Both the position numbers and the translations under genes were made by a program. The notes under the pieces are model-generated. The model was not told the origin of the DNA. It saw nothing but the letters and a program-made list of their open reading frames with translations, and did not search any database. Positions 18,451 to 27,456 of a DNA stretch of 64,000 bases are shown here, one piece after another; within the stretch, counting starts at the first letter, position 1; each line of letters begins with the position of its first letter. This DNA comes from JBBDKV01 sp040879165 (GTDB lineage: Bacteria; Patescibacteriota; Microgenomatia; UBA1400; PJMF01). Location: positions 124,001-188,000 of the forward strand of contig JBBDKV010000003.1 in the NCBI GenBank assembly GCA_040879165.1, given 5' to 3'.

Positions 18451-21400
18451 TTAATTCACTTCCCTCCAAGATGTTTCTGACTCCTTTAAGAGGTCAGGAG
18501 TATTTATTACTAAATCCGGACGATGTATAAATATTTCTGATGGTGAGTAGGAGTTTGCAGATTGATCTGAGAAGCCACGACCAAGCGATATCCCACCCAG
18601 ACCTACAAACGAACCCTCACCTACAAATTTTTGCCCACCCGAGCTTATGCGCAGTTCTTTATCAGAGACATACACGCCTGCAACTATGGGAGTGGAAAGC
18701 GTCGGGTCGGTGTGACCGATACTGTCCCCAAAAGTCAGATGACCATCAGTAAAGACACCTAGGAATCCTCCATTTGATACAACAATCCTTTCCGTACTTT
18801 CCCTACTTAGGGTCAGATCACCAGGTGCGAGAATCAACACTTGCTGATTAGCATCAATAGTTATTATCTCATTGAGAGTAAGATGCGTGCTGTTGAGTTC
18901 AATCACGTATAACTCATGACCATCAGTGTCATACCTATTAGCTGAATTGCTAATTGCAGCATTAATCTCGTCTGCCCTAACAGGATCTGATTGCGTCCCT
19001 GGTAACTCAATTATTTCTCTCCCAGTATCAATCTCACTCATAACTGTGCCATAAAAATCTGCTACCACTGCCTGCTGCGGAACTGGATCATCGGTCGCCC
19101 TTTGTTCAGGATCATCAGCGCGATTGGTGTACCAACCGCCTACACCTTCGCCCAAAGTGATAGTGTCATGATTAGAAATTGGAACACCCGCTATACGCTC
19201 TGCAGTACTATTCCACGGATGTCTGGCAATAAGATAGGGCGTGCAAACACCAGGATTATCGCCACATGCTGTAGAAGGCACTGGTGACCCACCAGGCGCT
19301 CGAAGAGGTAGTTGTGTATTGATGTGGCCAACTGCAAAAATTAAGCCGTTCCGTGCCTGCCACCAAGCTTCGTACTCTCGCTCTTCAAACAACAAGTAAT
19401 GCCGACTAGGCGCACTTGGTGAATCAATCGTTATGCTACTACTATCAATAGTAGTTAAGTTATCAGCTGCTATACCACAGGCTTGCATTTCTCTTTCTCC
19501 AGCAACACTATCAAGCGTAAAGGCCAGTGAGTCATACTGACCTCCAAAATCTCTACTGTCTTTTGAAATAGGAATATCCCTCAGACGATATTGATCAACT
19601 CGGTTACTTGGATTTCCTATAGTTTCATCTCGGTCGTATGTTTCGCTAAAATTGGTACCTGATAGAGAAACATCGCCTTCCACCTCCAGCGGATTTGAGT
19701 CTTCTAAAGTGCACTGATCAGTGGTGGCCTCTCTAAAATTCAGCTCTATTTCGTCGATCAACCTGACTCTGGCATAATTCCACGGTGAGTAAGTTGTGGA
19801 GTCCTCGCAACTCCTGTTGACAGCTCGCGTGGCAAGAATTAACTCATTGGATTCATCAAGGTGTCTCGAGCCTCTAAGCAGAGAAATAGGATGCAAATCA
19901 TCGTCAGAAACATAATTATAGTATTGAATTGAATTTTCCTGAAGCGTTGGTATATCGTCACCAGGATCAAATTCATCTTCAAATGTATCTGGATCAAAGA
20001 CAAACATCTCAACGACATCCACGCGATCCTCAGGAGCACCAGGTAGGTGCTTGAGTGCTAAGCCTTGATAATTACGATTGTATCCTGAGTCAGGAACAGA
20101 ATTCCATTTGTCTTCTTCATCATCGTCCTCATCATCTAAAGGAATGCCATCACTCGGTAAGATCTCCCAGGTGTCAGTAAAACTGCCTGGCACTAAATTC
20201 TCCATATAATCATCAGGGTTATTCTCCCAAACATAGCGAGGAGCCCACGGTTCGCTGTTGTTGCATTCGTTGAGGGTGATAAAGGTATTACAAGCAGGAG
20301 CAGTAAAAGGAGCCCCATCACTTCCGGATGAACAGTTAGAGTACACCGGATCATCCTCATAGCACTGACCCGGATTGCCAGTACACGTCAAGGATGTTCC
20401 AGTAATGGTGTCAAATTCTTCACCAACTTTATTGGAACCTGGAGTGATATGAGAAATTAAAACATATTCACCTGGATCTAAATCATCCGTTTCCCAGGTA
20501 TATTTAAAAGTACCATACCCAAGATGCTCAATCGGTGATGCTTCGCTGTTCGACTTTTCCCATGTTGCCAGATCAACCCAGCCAGCTGTGGGCGTCTCTC
20601 CCCCTGTAGCACAATATACGCTTGGGTCGGTTTGTTTATTAGCTCTGAAAATTTGTACCTTATCAGGCAGTGGATCAGTAGCCAATGCTAGTTCATCAAA
20701 CTCGACGATTCTTCCTTGCTCATTTGCTGGTCGGAGATAAATTTGCATTTGAGTTGAATCATTATTGCTTTCAGGAAAACTAACTGTTCCTCTGAAATGT
20801 CTCCATGTATCATTCAATTCAATATAATTCTCGCCACCATGTTCATGATCTGAAAAATCTACATTCACATATGTCGAGTCAGTGCCAAAGTGATACGAAG
20901 GAGAATCACCTGTCGCTGCGACTAAATAAGGCCTACGCAGTACGCCAATGTTTTCTACCCGAGTGGTTTCTCCATCAGATGCTAGTGCCCGGGCATAAAA
21001 TTCAACAATAAAGTCTCGAGTAGTCGAATCGCGCTGTGTTTCTGTCCACTGACTACGAACCCACGGATCGCCGATCATAGAGGTTCTGTTAACCTGCAAC
21101 CTTTGCACACTTGCCTCAGTTGGACAAGGACCATTTTGGGTTTCACAATCAAAGATGCCTGCATTAACATTTTGTGTATTCACCTCCCAACCTGGTGTAG
21201 AAAACTGGGAACCCTGGTCAAAATTTCCATTAAATATGCGCATATATTCATAATTTCGCTCTGCAATAAACCGAACTTCCACTTTGTCTTGCTGGTTAAA
21301 CTGTGTTCGCACTTCCCCTAATTCCCCCTCTTCTCCTGACTCGTCAACTGCACGCGTCTCAAACAATGGACAAGAAGCAGCATATTTATCAACTTCTGCT

Positions 21401-22908
21401 GGACCTGGATAATAATAGTCTGCGGGCTTGTTTCCACACCAATCCAACTTATTATCAATAAAATAAGCGCCTGCTGCATCTATTTCGAAAAAATGATTCT
21501 GACCTATCATTAGTTCACTGGTAGGAATTTTTATGATTGCTTGACGATAATATGTGCCACCTTTGATAGGTGCATCAGCCTCATATTTATACCTATTATC
21601 ACTGGGTCTTCTACCACACTCCCTTCCATCAGCACACACTTCTTCTCGAGCAGCCCTTACTTCTGGATGGCTCTCCATACCCCAATAATTACCTGACCAA
21701 AAATCATCATTGTGAAGCTGCCTATCATCACACTTCTTCCACATCCAATTACCTTCGTGATATGAATCCATGATCCAGCCCCGATTGGCAATATTGCCAG
21801 AAGTAAACTTACTAAGATTAATCAACGAAGCGCAGCTATACCATGGTAACTTTGCATCGCTATTATGTAGTATTTTGCCACTGCCACACTCACCATCTGG
21901 ACAATCTCCATCGTCATAACAATCTTGTTCGGTATTCTCTCCACCATGGCATCTCTTTCGATCATGAATAAGAGAAACATTTTTTTCTGCTCGATCAAAT
22001 TCCTGGGCGGTCATAGAAAGCGTTTCTCCATTAAAATCCGCAAAGTAATATTGTTTTGTTGTCTTGTTAAACACGCGCATTGCCCAAATAGTAGTACCAC
22101 TGTCTACAGAAGGCTTGCCGCTTGCTGAAACAATAAAACACAACATGTTTCCTGGACACCGATAGGGAGAAATTGGGGCGGGCATCACTTGTGCATCACC
22201 CTCGGCATCCACAGACATTGCTGTTGATAAGGGGTCTCCAGAGGGAGGAGTGGCATACGTGTACCAATCTAATGTGTCTCCTGGTTTAACCATGGTTACA
22301 TCAACAGAAGTAGCAAATGTATCGTCAGAACATCGTTCTCTTGTCCAAGGAGGTGGAGTGTATTCAATACAACCCTGACACCCTTGTCCACCTGGCATCA
22401 CAACACACTGGTTATTAAAACACCCCCAGGCATCTGGAACGCAGCTATCTGCGCAATTATTTGACGTATACGAGCCACCATCCATCGCTATGCATTGTCC
22501 ATTCCAGCAACCATAGGTGGCTTCCTCATCTGGTTCGAATTCTGGATCAGGTGGGGGTTCTAATACTTGCACAGGGGGGGGTTGTGGGTATTGAGGTTGA
22601 CCACAACTACCTCTCGTCTCTAGACCAGGATTGCATGCCACACCACAAGAAGCACCACGAAAATTACATGGCAGGCTATCAACTTGTTTACGAATAGGAG
22701 TGCCACTTTCACATTCTCCTCCCGGACAATCACTAGAACCTGAGCAAGAATTACCACTATTTGAGCATATACTGTCAGTCATTTGCTCCCAACACGTAAC
22801 TCCACCACTACAGGTTTGAGCGGAAACAATATTCTGATCACTAGATAACGCCATCAGTGATAGAAAAAAAACGGTAAATAACACTAAAAATGTCTTAATA
22901 AGCAGCAT
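18451..22908 (-). CDS. Giant secreted Cys-rich surface protein
   Basis: 1485 residues. Sec signal peptide (residues ~1-30, ending NIVSAQ). Residues ~32-190 are Cys-rich with two copies of a small module (GCWNGQCIAMDGGSYTSNNC and GCFNNQCVVMPGGQGCQGC) and DCPGGEC-type motifs, one of which recurs near residue 330 (DCPDGECGSG). Residues ~555-745 look like a jelly-roll carbohydrate-binding fold (NGNFDQGSQFSTPGWEVN ... RIVEFDELALA). The C-terminal ~250 residues contain WWQARNGLIFAVGHINTQLP and end HRPDLVINTPDLLKESETSW, a pattern I associate with secreted CPR proteins. No C-terminal anchor or LPxTG. Genes are 4 bases apart upstream and 1 base downstream, so it is the core of a surface operon. Function unknown; adhesion to a host or glycan is an inference. 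Confidence 0.85.
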   Translation of the reverse strand: MLLIKTFLVLFTVFFLSLMALSSDQNIVSAQTCSGGVTCWEQMTDSICSNSGNSCSGSSDCPGGECESGTPIRKQVDSLPCNFRGASCGVACNPGLETRGSCGQPQYPQPPPVQVLEPPPDPEFEPDEEATYGCWNGQCIAMDGGSYTSNNCADSCVPDAWGCFNNQCVVMPGGQGCQGCIEYTPPPWTRERCSDDTFATSVDVTMVKPGDTLDWYTYATPPSGDPLSTAMSVDAEGDAQVMPAPISPYRCPGNMLCFIVSASGKPSVDSGTTIWAMRVFNKTTKQYYFADFNGETLSMTAQEFDRAEKNVSLIHDRKRCHGGENTEQDCYDDGDCPDGECGSGKILHNSDAKLPWYSCASLINLSKFTSGNIANRGWIMDSYHEGNWMWKKCDDRQLHNDDFWSGNYWGMESHPEVRAAREEVCADGRECGRRPSDNRYKYEADAPIKGGTYYRQAIIKIPTSELMIGQNHFFEIDAAGAYFIDNKLDWCGNKPADYYYPGPAEVDKYAASCPLFETRAVDESGEEGELGEVRTQFNQQDKVEVRFIAERNYEYMRIFNGNFDQGSQFSTPGWEVNTQNVNAGIFDCETQNGPCPTEASVQRLQVNRTSMIGDPWVRSQWTETQRDSTTRDFIVEFYARALASDGETTRVENIGVLRRPYLVAATGDSPSYHFGTDSTYVNVDFSDHEHGGENYIELNDTWRHFRGTVSFPESNNDSTQMQIYLRPANEQGRIVEFDELALATDPLPDKVQIFRANKQTDPSVYCATGGETPTAGWVDLATWEKSNSEASPIEHLGYGTFKYTWETDDLDPGEYVLISHITPGSNKVGEEFDTITGTSLTCTGNPGQCYEDDPVYSNCSSGSDGAPFTAPACNTFITLNECNNSEPWAPRYVWENNPDDYMENLVPGSFTDTWEILPSDGIPLDDEDDDEEDKWNSVPDSGYNRNYQGLALKHLPGAPEDRVDVVEMFVFDPDTFEDEFDPGDDIPTLQENSIQYYNYVSDDDLHPISLLRGSRHLDESNELILATRAVNRSCEDSTTYSPWNYARVRLIDEIELNFREATTDQCTLEDSNPLEVEGDVSLSGTNFSETYDRDETIGNPSNRVDQYRLRDIPISKDSRDFGGQYDSLAFTLDSVAGEREMQACGIAADNLTTIDSSSITIDSPSAPSRHYLLFEEREYEAWWQARNGLIFAVGHINTQLPLRAPGGSPVPSTACGDNPGVCTPYLIARHPWNSTAERIAGVPISNHDTITLGEGVGGWYTNRADDPEQRATDDPVPQQAVVADFYGTVMSEIDTGREIIELPGTQSDPVRADEINAAISNSANRYDTDGHELYVIELNSTHLTLNEIITIDANQQVLILAPGDLTLSRESTERIVVSNGGFLGVFTDGHLTFGDSIGHTDPTLSTPIVAGVYVSDKELRISSGGQKFVGEGSFVGLGGISLGRGFSDQSANSYSPSEIFIHRPDLVINTPDLLKESETSWREVN

Positions 22909-22912
22909 ATAT

Positions 22913-23497
22913 TTATTGTTTACTAAACCTTATAAAACGGTCGTTCCCAGCTTCATATAACTGATCCATAATATCGATAGCTTCTTGCTTTAGTACTGCA
23001 TAATTTGCCCGATAACTCACGTCCTGCTCTACCTTATTTGCTTCAATGATAGTTAAGATACCGACAATAAAAGCGTGATTGATCACTCCTAGTTGTGTAT
23101 CGCCTTCAAGTTCCTCATGTATGTACAAGTTTAGTTGAGTATTTTTTTCTGATTGTTCAAAAGATAAAGCAGACACGAGCTCTCGCTCCTCTGTATTAAA
23201 GGTTGGATAATTCCCAATAGTTTTTTGAATTAGCTGACTTTCGTCAACTTCTTCAGTCAAATGAAAAATAGTAACGTATATAGGCTTGCTTAAAAGCGTT
23301 GAATTTTCTAGTTTTAAAAAAAGTGTAGGATTAGTAAAGACAGATTGATCAAATGACATTGATTGATTCGTGGGATAAAAGGTCGCGATCACTTGTGAAC
23401 GAGTTTCAGAAAAAAACTGTTGATAAAAAAAGTACCCGCTAATTACGGCAATCAAAAACCCAATCAGCGAGAACGTAATTATTCCTAATCTTGTCAT
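22913..23497 (-). CDS. Membrane-anchored extracytoplasmic protein, unknown
   Basis: 194 residues. N-terminal anchor (LGIITFSLIGFLIAVISGYFFY), then a soluble domain with no recognised motif (ATFYPTNQSMSFDQSVFTNP, mostly beta-like) and a helical C-terminus. Lies 4 bases upstream of the giant protein gene and 46 bases after the SH3-domain gene, so it is co-transcribed with both. No cysteines in the mature part, unlike its neighbours. Confidence 0.72.
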   Translation of the reverse strand: MTRLGIITFSLIGFLIAVISGYFFYQQFFSETRSQVIATFYPTNQSMSFDQSVFTNPTLFLKLENSTLLSKPIYVTIFHLTEEVDESQLIQKTIGNYPTFNTEERELVSALSFEQSEKNTQLNLYIHEELEGDTQLGVINHAFIVGILTIIEANKVEQDVSYRANYAVLKQEAIDIMDQLYEAGNDRFIRFSKQ

Positions 23498-23543
23498 TAG
23501 CTATTAGCATAGCAAAGAAAAAAAATCGACACAACTGGGATAA

Positions 23544-25544
23544 TCAGTCTATCTGAATCTCAAATGTTTCAGCATTTTGATTTAATGGCATTATAGGATG
23601 AACTATTACTATAGTATCATTAGCTAATTGCACTAATCTCACAATACGACTATCAATTGCTGTAAATTGTGGCCTACCCGACTCATCCACATCTTGATCT
23701 CTTTCAAGAGTGGTTTCTGACTCTAAAAACATGGCTAGTGCCCTAGTTGCAGCAGTTAATATGTTGTGCGCGCCACGTTCTTTGATAGTTAAATCAATAG
23801 TTAAAACTCCCTGTTTTATATCATAGAAATCCTGAGGCCAGAAATCAATTGTCGATCTCCCTTGATAGTTTTTTCCTGCACCATTATCCACATCGCTCCA
23901 TCGGGCTGTACGAATTCGCATTGGATTATTCCTATTAATGATTCGACCATCAGCGAGAGTAATAATTCCATCCTGCTCTTTAACATCAGGAGCAGTAGCG
24001 AGTAATTCTAAGAAAGCCTCAAAAATATCGTTAAGATGTTCTTCTGATGAGTACTCCGTCTCTGAATAAATTTGTGGTGTTTCAGGTAAAAAATTATATT
24101 GTTGAAACCATTTCTCCATTTCTTCATCGTACTTAAAGAATTCAAAACCATAATTTTTTGAAGGATCTGACAATCTACTAACATCAGTTAGTCTAATTTC
24201 GATACCGTTCCGATCATATTCAGCTATTCGAGTTGGATTCTCTTCGTTGTAAGAAGCATCTGTATATATTTCCACAGAATCAGTGCGCAAATCAAGTTTT
24301 TGCCAATTATTTCTAGCAGCTGCTTCTGGACTAATATCGCGTTCCATCCAAATAAATTCTTGAGTCTGACCACCTACCTCAGTCTTAAAATGCAACTCAT
24401 CATTTCGTTCAAAAAACTGCAAATCATTCTGATCTAATACAGACTCACTTACTTGAGTCTCATCAGCATTGAGCGTCAGAATGCTTTCTGGTAACATTTG
24501 AAATGCTTGGGCATACTCCTGCCCAAACTCTTCCTCAGCTGACTCATAATCAAGCAGCTCGACACCTTTTTGAATAAATTCCCATGAACCAGTATCCGTG
24601 TATTTCAGAATGTATTCTCCGTATCTGACCGTCATTTCTCCTGACTCAGCAATGTCAATATCTATTTTTTCTTGCAACTCAACTCCTTCGTCCTTCAACA
24701 AATGAATTGCTTCTCCAGCTAGGGTGAGCTCCAATACTCCATGACTATACTCGGCTAATTGATTGCCAAATCTGTCAGTAAAAAATAATTCATCATCGCT
24801 CGTACCTTCAGCATCTTCAACTTGAGAAATAACTAACTCAACATTTTGGTTTGGCCATACTGCCTCAAACTTATTTAACAATTCTTCCTCAGAAATAGCT
24901 CCACCTATATTTGCTCCTTCGTAGATATGTGTTATATCTTCTCTTTGATCAAGAAACCATTTAGCTACCCAAACGCCATCTCTCTGTTGAAGCCTGCCTT
25001 CTGCAACAATTTCATACGCAACTCTGATCCACTGACCTCTGCCTGCTTCATCCTCAACAACTTCGGCATCAAGCACAGGACTCAACTTAGTTCCCATTGG
25101 CAAGACATCTACAACAGTTGATTCACCAGAGGTATTTGGCTCTGTTCGCGTTCTCAAACCATCGATGTTGGTCAGGAAATATGCAACCTCTTCTTCTTTC
25201 AGCTCTATTTTCTCTGGCTTTTTTTGCTCTGCTTCAGCTTGAGAGGCGTTTACAATATCCTGTAGTGATTCTTGGGAAATAACAGCAAAAGTTTCAGTGT
25301 TTTCAGCAGAACCTGGTTGACTCACTTTTACTACAGCCTGTTCTCCAAACAAAGAGCGCACTTCTACTGCATCACCAGGATTAAGCACTAGATCTTTGCC
25401 AGTAGTAGAAATAGTCAGCGAGTCTGTACCAGTAATCTCATAGGTAATTGGTAGCGCATCCTGTTCAACTGGTGCTACTACAGCTTGTTCAGTATCTAAA
25501 TTAGGAGTGGGCTGGTTGTCTTGTGGCTTAATCAATTCTGACAT
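23544..25544 (-). CDS. SH3-like domain protein, first gene of surface operon
   Basis: 666 residues from ATG 25544 (MSELIKPQDNQPTP). A longer frame to 25592 exists, but its first codon overlaps the -10 box of a good promoter. Residues ~120-215 contain an SH3-like segment (FLTNIDGLRTRTEPNTSGES ... GTKLSPV ... GQWIRVAY ... WVAKWFLD), a fold often used for binding cell wall or peptides. The rest is acidic and unrecognised. No signal peptide or membrane helix is visible, so it may be cytoplasmic or exported by another route. Codon use and Glu/Asp richness resemble the neighbouring surface genes. Confidence 0.75.
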   Translation of the reverse strand: MSELIKPQDNQPTPNLDTEQAVVAPVEQDALPITYEITGTDSLTISTTGKDLVLNPGDAVEVRSLFGEQAVVKVSQPGSAENTETFAVISQESLQDIVNASQAEAEQKKPEKIELKEEEVAYFLTNIDGLRTRTEPNTSGESTVVDVLPMGTKLSPVLDAEVVEDEAGRGQWIRVAYEIVAEGRLQQRDGVWVAKWFLDQREDITHIYEGANIGGAISEEELLNKFEAVWPNQNVELVISQVEDAEGTSDDELFFTDRFGNQLAEYSHGVLELTLAGEAIHLLKDEGVELQEKIDIDIAESGEMTVRYGEYILKYTDTGSWEFIQKGVELLDYESAEEEFGQEYAQAFQMLPESILTLNADETQVSESVLDQNDLQFFERNDELHFKTEVGGQTQEFIWMERDISPEAAARNNWQKLDLRTDSVEIYTDASYNEENPTRIAEYDRNGIEIRLTDVSRLSDPSKNYGFEFFKYDEEMEKWFQQYNFLPETPQIYSETEYSSEEHLNDIFEAFLELLATAPDVKEQDGIITLADGRIINRNNPMRIRTARWSDVDNGAGKNYQGRSTIDFWPQDFYDIKQGVLTIDLTIKERGAHNILTAATRALAMFLESETTLERDQDVDESGRPQFTAIDSRIVRLVQLANDTIVIVHPIMPLNQNAETFEIQID

Positions 25545-25590
25545 AACACTATCGACACCTAAAAGTGTCGTAATACTTATATTGTCAAAC

Positions 25591-25619
25591 ATTGTATCCT
25601 ATAGCAATTCTCAAAACAA
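25591..25619 (-). promoter_or_regulatory. Promoter of the surface operon
   Basis: Minus strand TTGTTT (25619-25614), 17-base spacer, TACAAT (25596-25591). Predicted start near 25584, about 40 bases before ATG 25544. Good spacing makes this one of the better promoters in the window. Confidence 0.6.
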
Positions 25620-25699
25620 TATGTAGCAGATGTGTAAACTATGGGACGTGGGAAAATAATTGCAAGGTTGAGCTAGAGGTTTGATGATGTTGTGAGGAG

Positions 25700-26356
25700 T
25701 TAAAACTCGACCGTTACGCGCCGCTCGATGCGAGTAACCCGCCCTCGGTCATTAACTGCCTCGACTAGTAGGGTGGTGAGTCCTTCATTAACAACACTGA
25801 CTTCAGTTTGAAATTGCCCATCTGGGCGGAGGGCAACTGGTTGATTGTTGACTGTTACTCGGGCGTCCGCATCGGTTCGCCCATGTACTTCAATAATTGG
25901 CCCCACATCAGCCAAGACGGCAGGCTGAGTGATAACGAGTTGTGGTGGACGCTGTAACTCCCACCATTGCCAGCCTAAATACAGCAAGATAGTGGAAAAA
26001 ATAACTACAATTCCCAAAGCGACAACGGTTAGCGGTTTGAGCTGCCAGTGTCGCCTCATGACTGGCTTTAGAAATTCTCTGGGGACTAGGGTTCCGCGCG
26101 CGCTTTCTTTAAAATCTCTTCGTAACAAAGCAAGTAGTGGCTCAGCATCAAAACCAAACAACTTAGAATAAATCTTGACGTAGCCTTTGACAAAGGTGGC
26201 TGCTGGAAGGTCGGTAAATCTATTTTCTTCAAGTGCTTCCAGATACTGGAGTCTAATTCTGGTTCGCTTAGACAAAGCAGCCAAAGAAATACGGTGTGAA
26301 GACCGTGCTTCCTTAAGAAAGTCGCCTAGGGTTTTTTGCCGCATTGATTGTTTCAA
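25700..26356 (-). CDS. RodZ-like HTH membrane protein (TTG start)
   Basis: 218 residues. Begins with a TTG at 26356 preceded by GAGG at 7 bases; the first ATG (26344) is too far from this SD. Residues ~5-75 form an HTH_25/Cro-like domain (LGDFLKEARSSHRISLAALS ... LEALEENRFTDLPAATFVKGY), as in cytoskeletal RodZ. A basic juxtamembrane region and one helix (VVALGIVVIFSTILLYLGW, ~113-132) follow. The C-terminal ~75 residues form an Ig-like domain (IEVHGRTDADARVTVNNQPV) rather than the RodZ beta-domain. Probably a morphogenesis or envelope regulator; no MreB is in the window. Confidence 0.85.
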   Translation of the reverse strand: MKQSMRQKTLGDFLKEARSSHRISLAALSKRTRIRLQYLEALEENRFTDLPAATFVKGYVKIYSKLFGFDAEPLLALLRRDFKESARGTLVPREFLKPVMRRHWQLKPLTVVALGIVVIFSTILLYLGWQWWELQRPPQLVITQPAVLADVGPIIEVHGRTDADARVTVNNQPVALRPDGQFQTEVSVVNEGLTTLLVEAVNDRGRVTRIERRVTVEF

Positions 26357-26446
26357 CTTACTTCCTCGCCAAATTGTTAGTATCTATCAATAAGCAATTG
26401 ATTCAAGTAAAGAACCATGAAAAAGGATGCAGGTTTCGATCAAGGG

Positions 26447-26881
26447 TTATTTTGCTAGCGTATCCTTGACTAGCGCCGCAACACGACTGCCATCCGCTCG
26501 ACCTGCTACCTGCTTATTGACCGCCCCAATGAGCTGACCAAAGGCTAGGTCTGGCTGAGCCTTAATGCTCTCGGCAATTAATGCTCTGAGTTCTACATCG
26601 CTCAATTGGGTAGGTAAGTACTCCTCCAAAACGTGCATTTTTGCTTGTTCAGCCTGAGCGAGTTCCTCGCGCCCTGCTTTCTCGTACTCGACTATTGATT
26701 CTCTTGCTTCTTTAATCACCTTGCTAACAACTTGCTGTACGGCAGTATCGTCAAGTAAGCCTGCATCTATTTCAACATTCTTAATTCTTGACATAAGATA
26801 ACGAATAGCGTCGAGCCGAACTTGATCACGAGCCTTCATGGCTGTTTTCATATCCTCTCTGAGTTGTTCTTGAATGGTCAT
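26447..26881 (-). CDS. yqeY: GatB/YqeY domain protein
   Basis: 144 residues from ATG 26881 (MTIQEQLREDMKTAMKARDQ), preceded by AGGAA. Classic YqeY layout: helical N-terminal half with RLDAIRYLMSRIKNVEID, then the tail-like domain shared with GatB (LEEYLPTQLSDVELRALIAE ... LIGAVNKQVAGRADGSRVAA). Related to the tRNA-binding tail of the amidotransferase GatCAB; role of the free-standing protein is unclear. Divergent from a small plus-strand gene. Confidence 0.93.
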   Translation of the reverse strand: MTIQEQLREDMKTAMKARDQVRLDAIRYLMSRIKNVEIDAGLLDDTAVQQVVSKVIKEARESIVEYEKAGREELAQAEQAKMHVLEEYLPTQLSDVELRALIAESIKAQPDLAFGQLIGAVNKQVAGRADGSRVAALVKDTLAK

Positions 26882-26948
26882 GATTCCTTTGTTGTCTGTT
26901 TGTACAGGTGTACACAGACCCATTGTATCTCATCAATACTGGCTATGC

Positions 26949-26954
26949 TATACT
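26949..26954 (+). promoter_or_regulatory. Extended -10 box 7 bases before ATG 26962
   Basis: TGC-TATACT, an extended -10 element. The predicted first base coincides with the ATG, so the mRNA is probably leaderless. Confidence 0.5.
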
Positions 26955-26961
26955 GGCTAGT

Positions 26962-27258
26962 ATGAGAGCACAGGAAATAATTGCTGCCTTTATCGCTGTT
27001 TTCGTGGCTATCATCGTCTTTCTAGCCAGTATCATTTTTTCTTTTAATCCATATACCGAACCAACAGCCAGTCCTACCCCACCTTTGGAACAGGAAGCTG
27101 CTGCTGAATCTTGCTCAGAATTATCAGGTCAAGCCCTACAAAGCTGCTGTCAAAGCTGGGCGGACTCAAATCAGCTCATGCGCGTCCAGTGTATAGGCGA
27201 GTGGCAATTGAGTACTGAAAATCAGTGTGCATGGCAATGTCTGATTGAACCAAATTAG
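26962..27258 (+). CDS. Small membrane-anchored Cys-rich protein
   Basis: 98 residues from ATG 26962 (MRAQEIIAAFIAVFVAI); the frame is open further upstream but the promoter placement argues for this start. One N-terminal membrane helix, a Pro/Thr linker (YTEPTASPTPPLEQ), then six cysteines (SCSELSGQALQSCCQSWADS, VQCIGEW, NQCAWQC) in ~50 residues, consistent with a small disulfide-bonded extracellular domain. I do not recognise the family. Confidence 0.7.
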   Translation: MRAQEIIAAFIAVFVAIIVFLASIIFSFNPYTEPTASPTPPLEQEAAAESCSELSGQALQSCCQSWADSNQLMRVQCIGEWQLSTENQCAWQCLIEPN

Positions 27259-27398
27259 TTTTCCGTATCAATTTTCCGCGTATCCGATCTAAAACCAGCT
27301 TGATGCATCTGAATTGGTGCGCTGTGCCGTAGCTAGAAAGTTACAGTCAATTGCGGGCTCGATACTTCCTGTGTAAGATAAAAAGTGGGGAATTTTCT

Positions 27399-27408
27399 NN
27401 NNNNNNNN
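27399..27408. other. Assembly gap (10 N) between two genes
   Basis: Ten ambiguous bases in the 27259-27456 intergenic region, about 50 bases beyond the stop codon of the DsbA-like gene. Apart from the gap, this region contains no ORF or clear terminator. Confidence 0.97.
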
Positions 27409-27456
27409 ATTTTATTACTAAAATGCCGCACCCTCGTTTCCAACTTCAAATACTCT

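Noticed and set aside
18451..22908. LPGTQ in the giant protein as a sortase signal
   Set aside because: It lies more than 130 residues before the C-terminus and is not followed by a membrane helix and basic tail.
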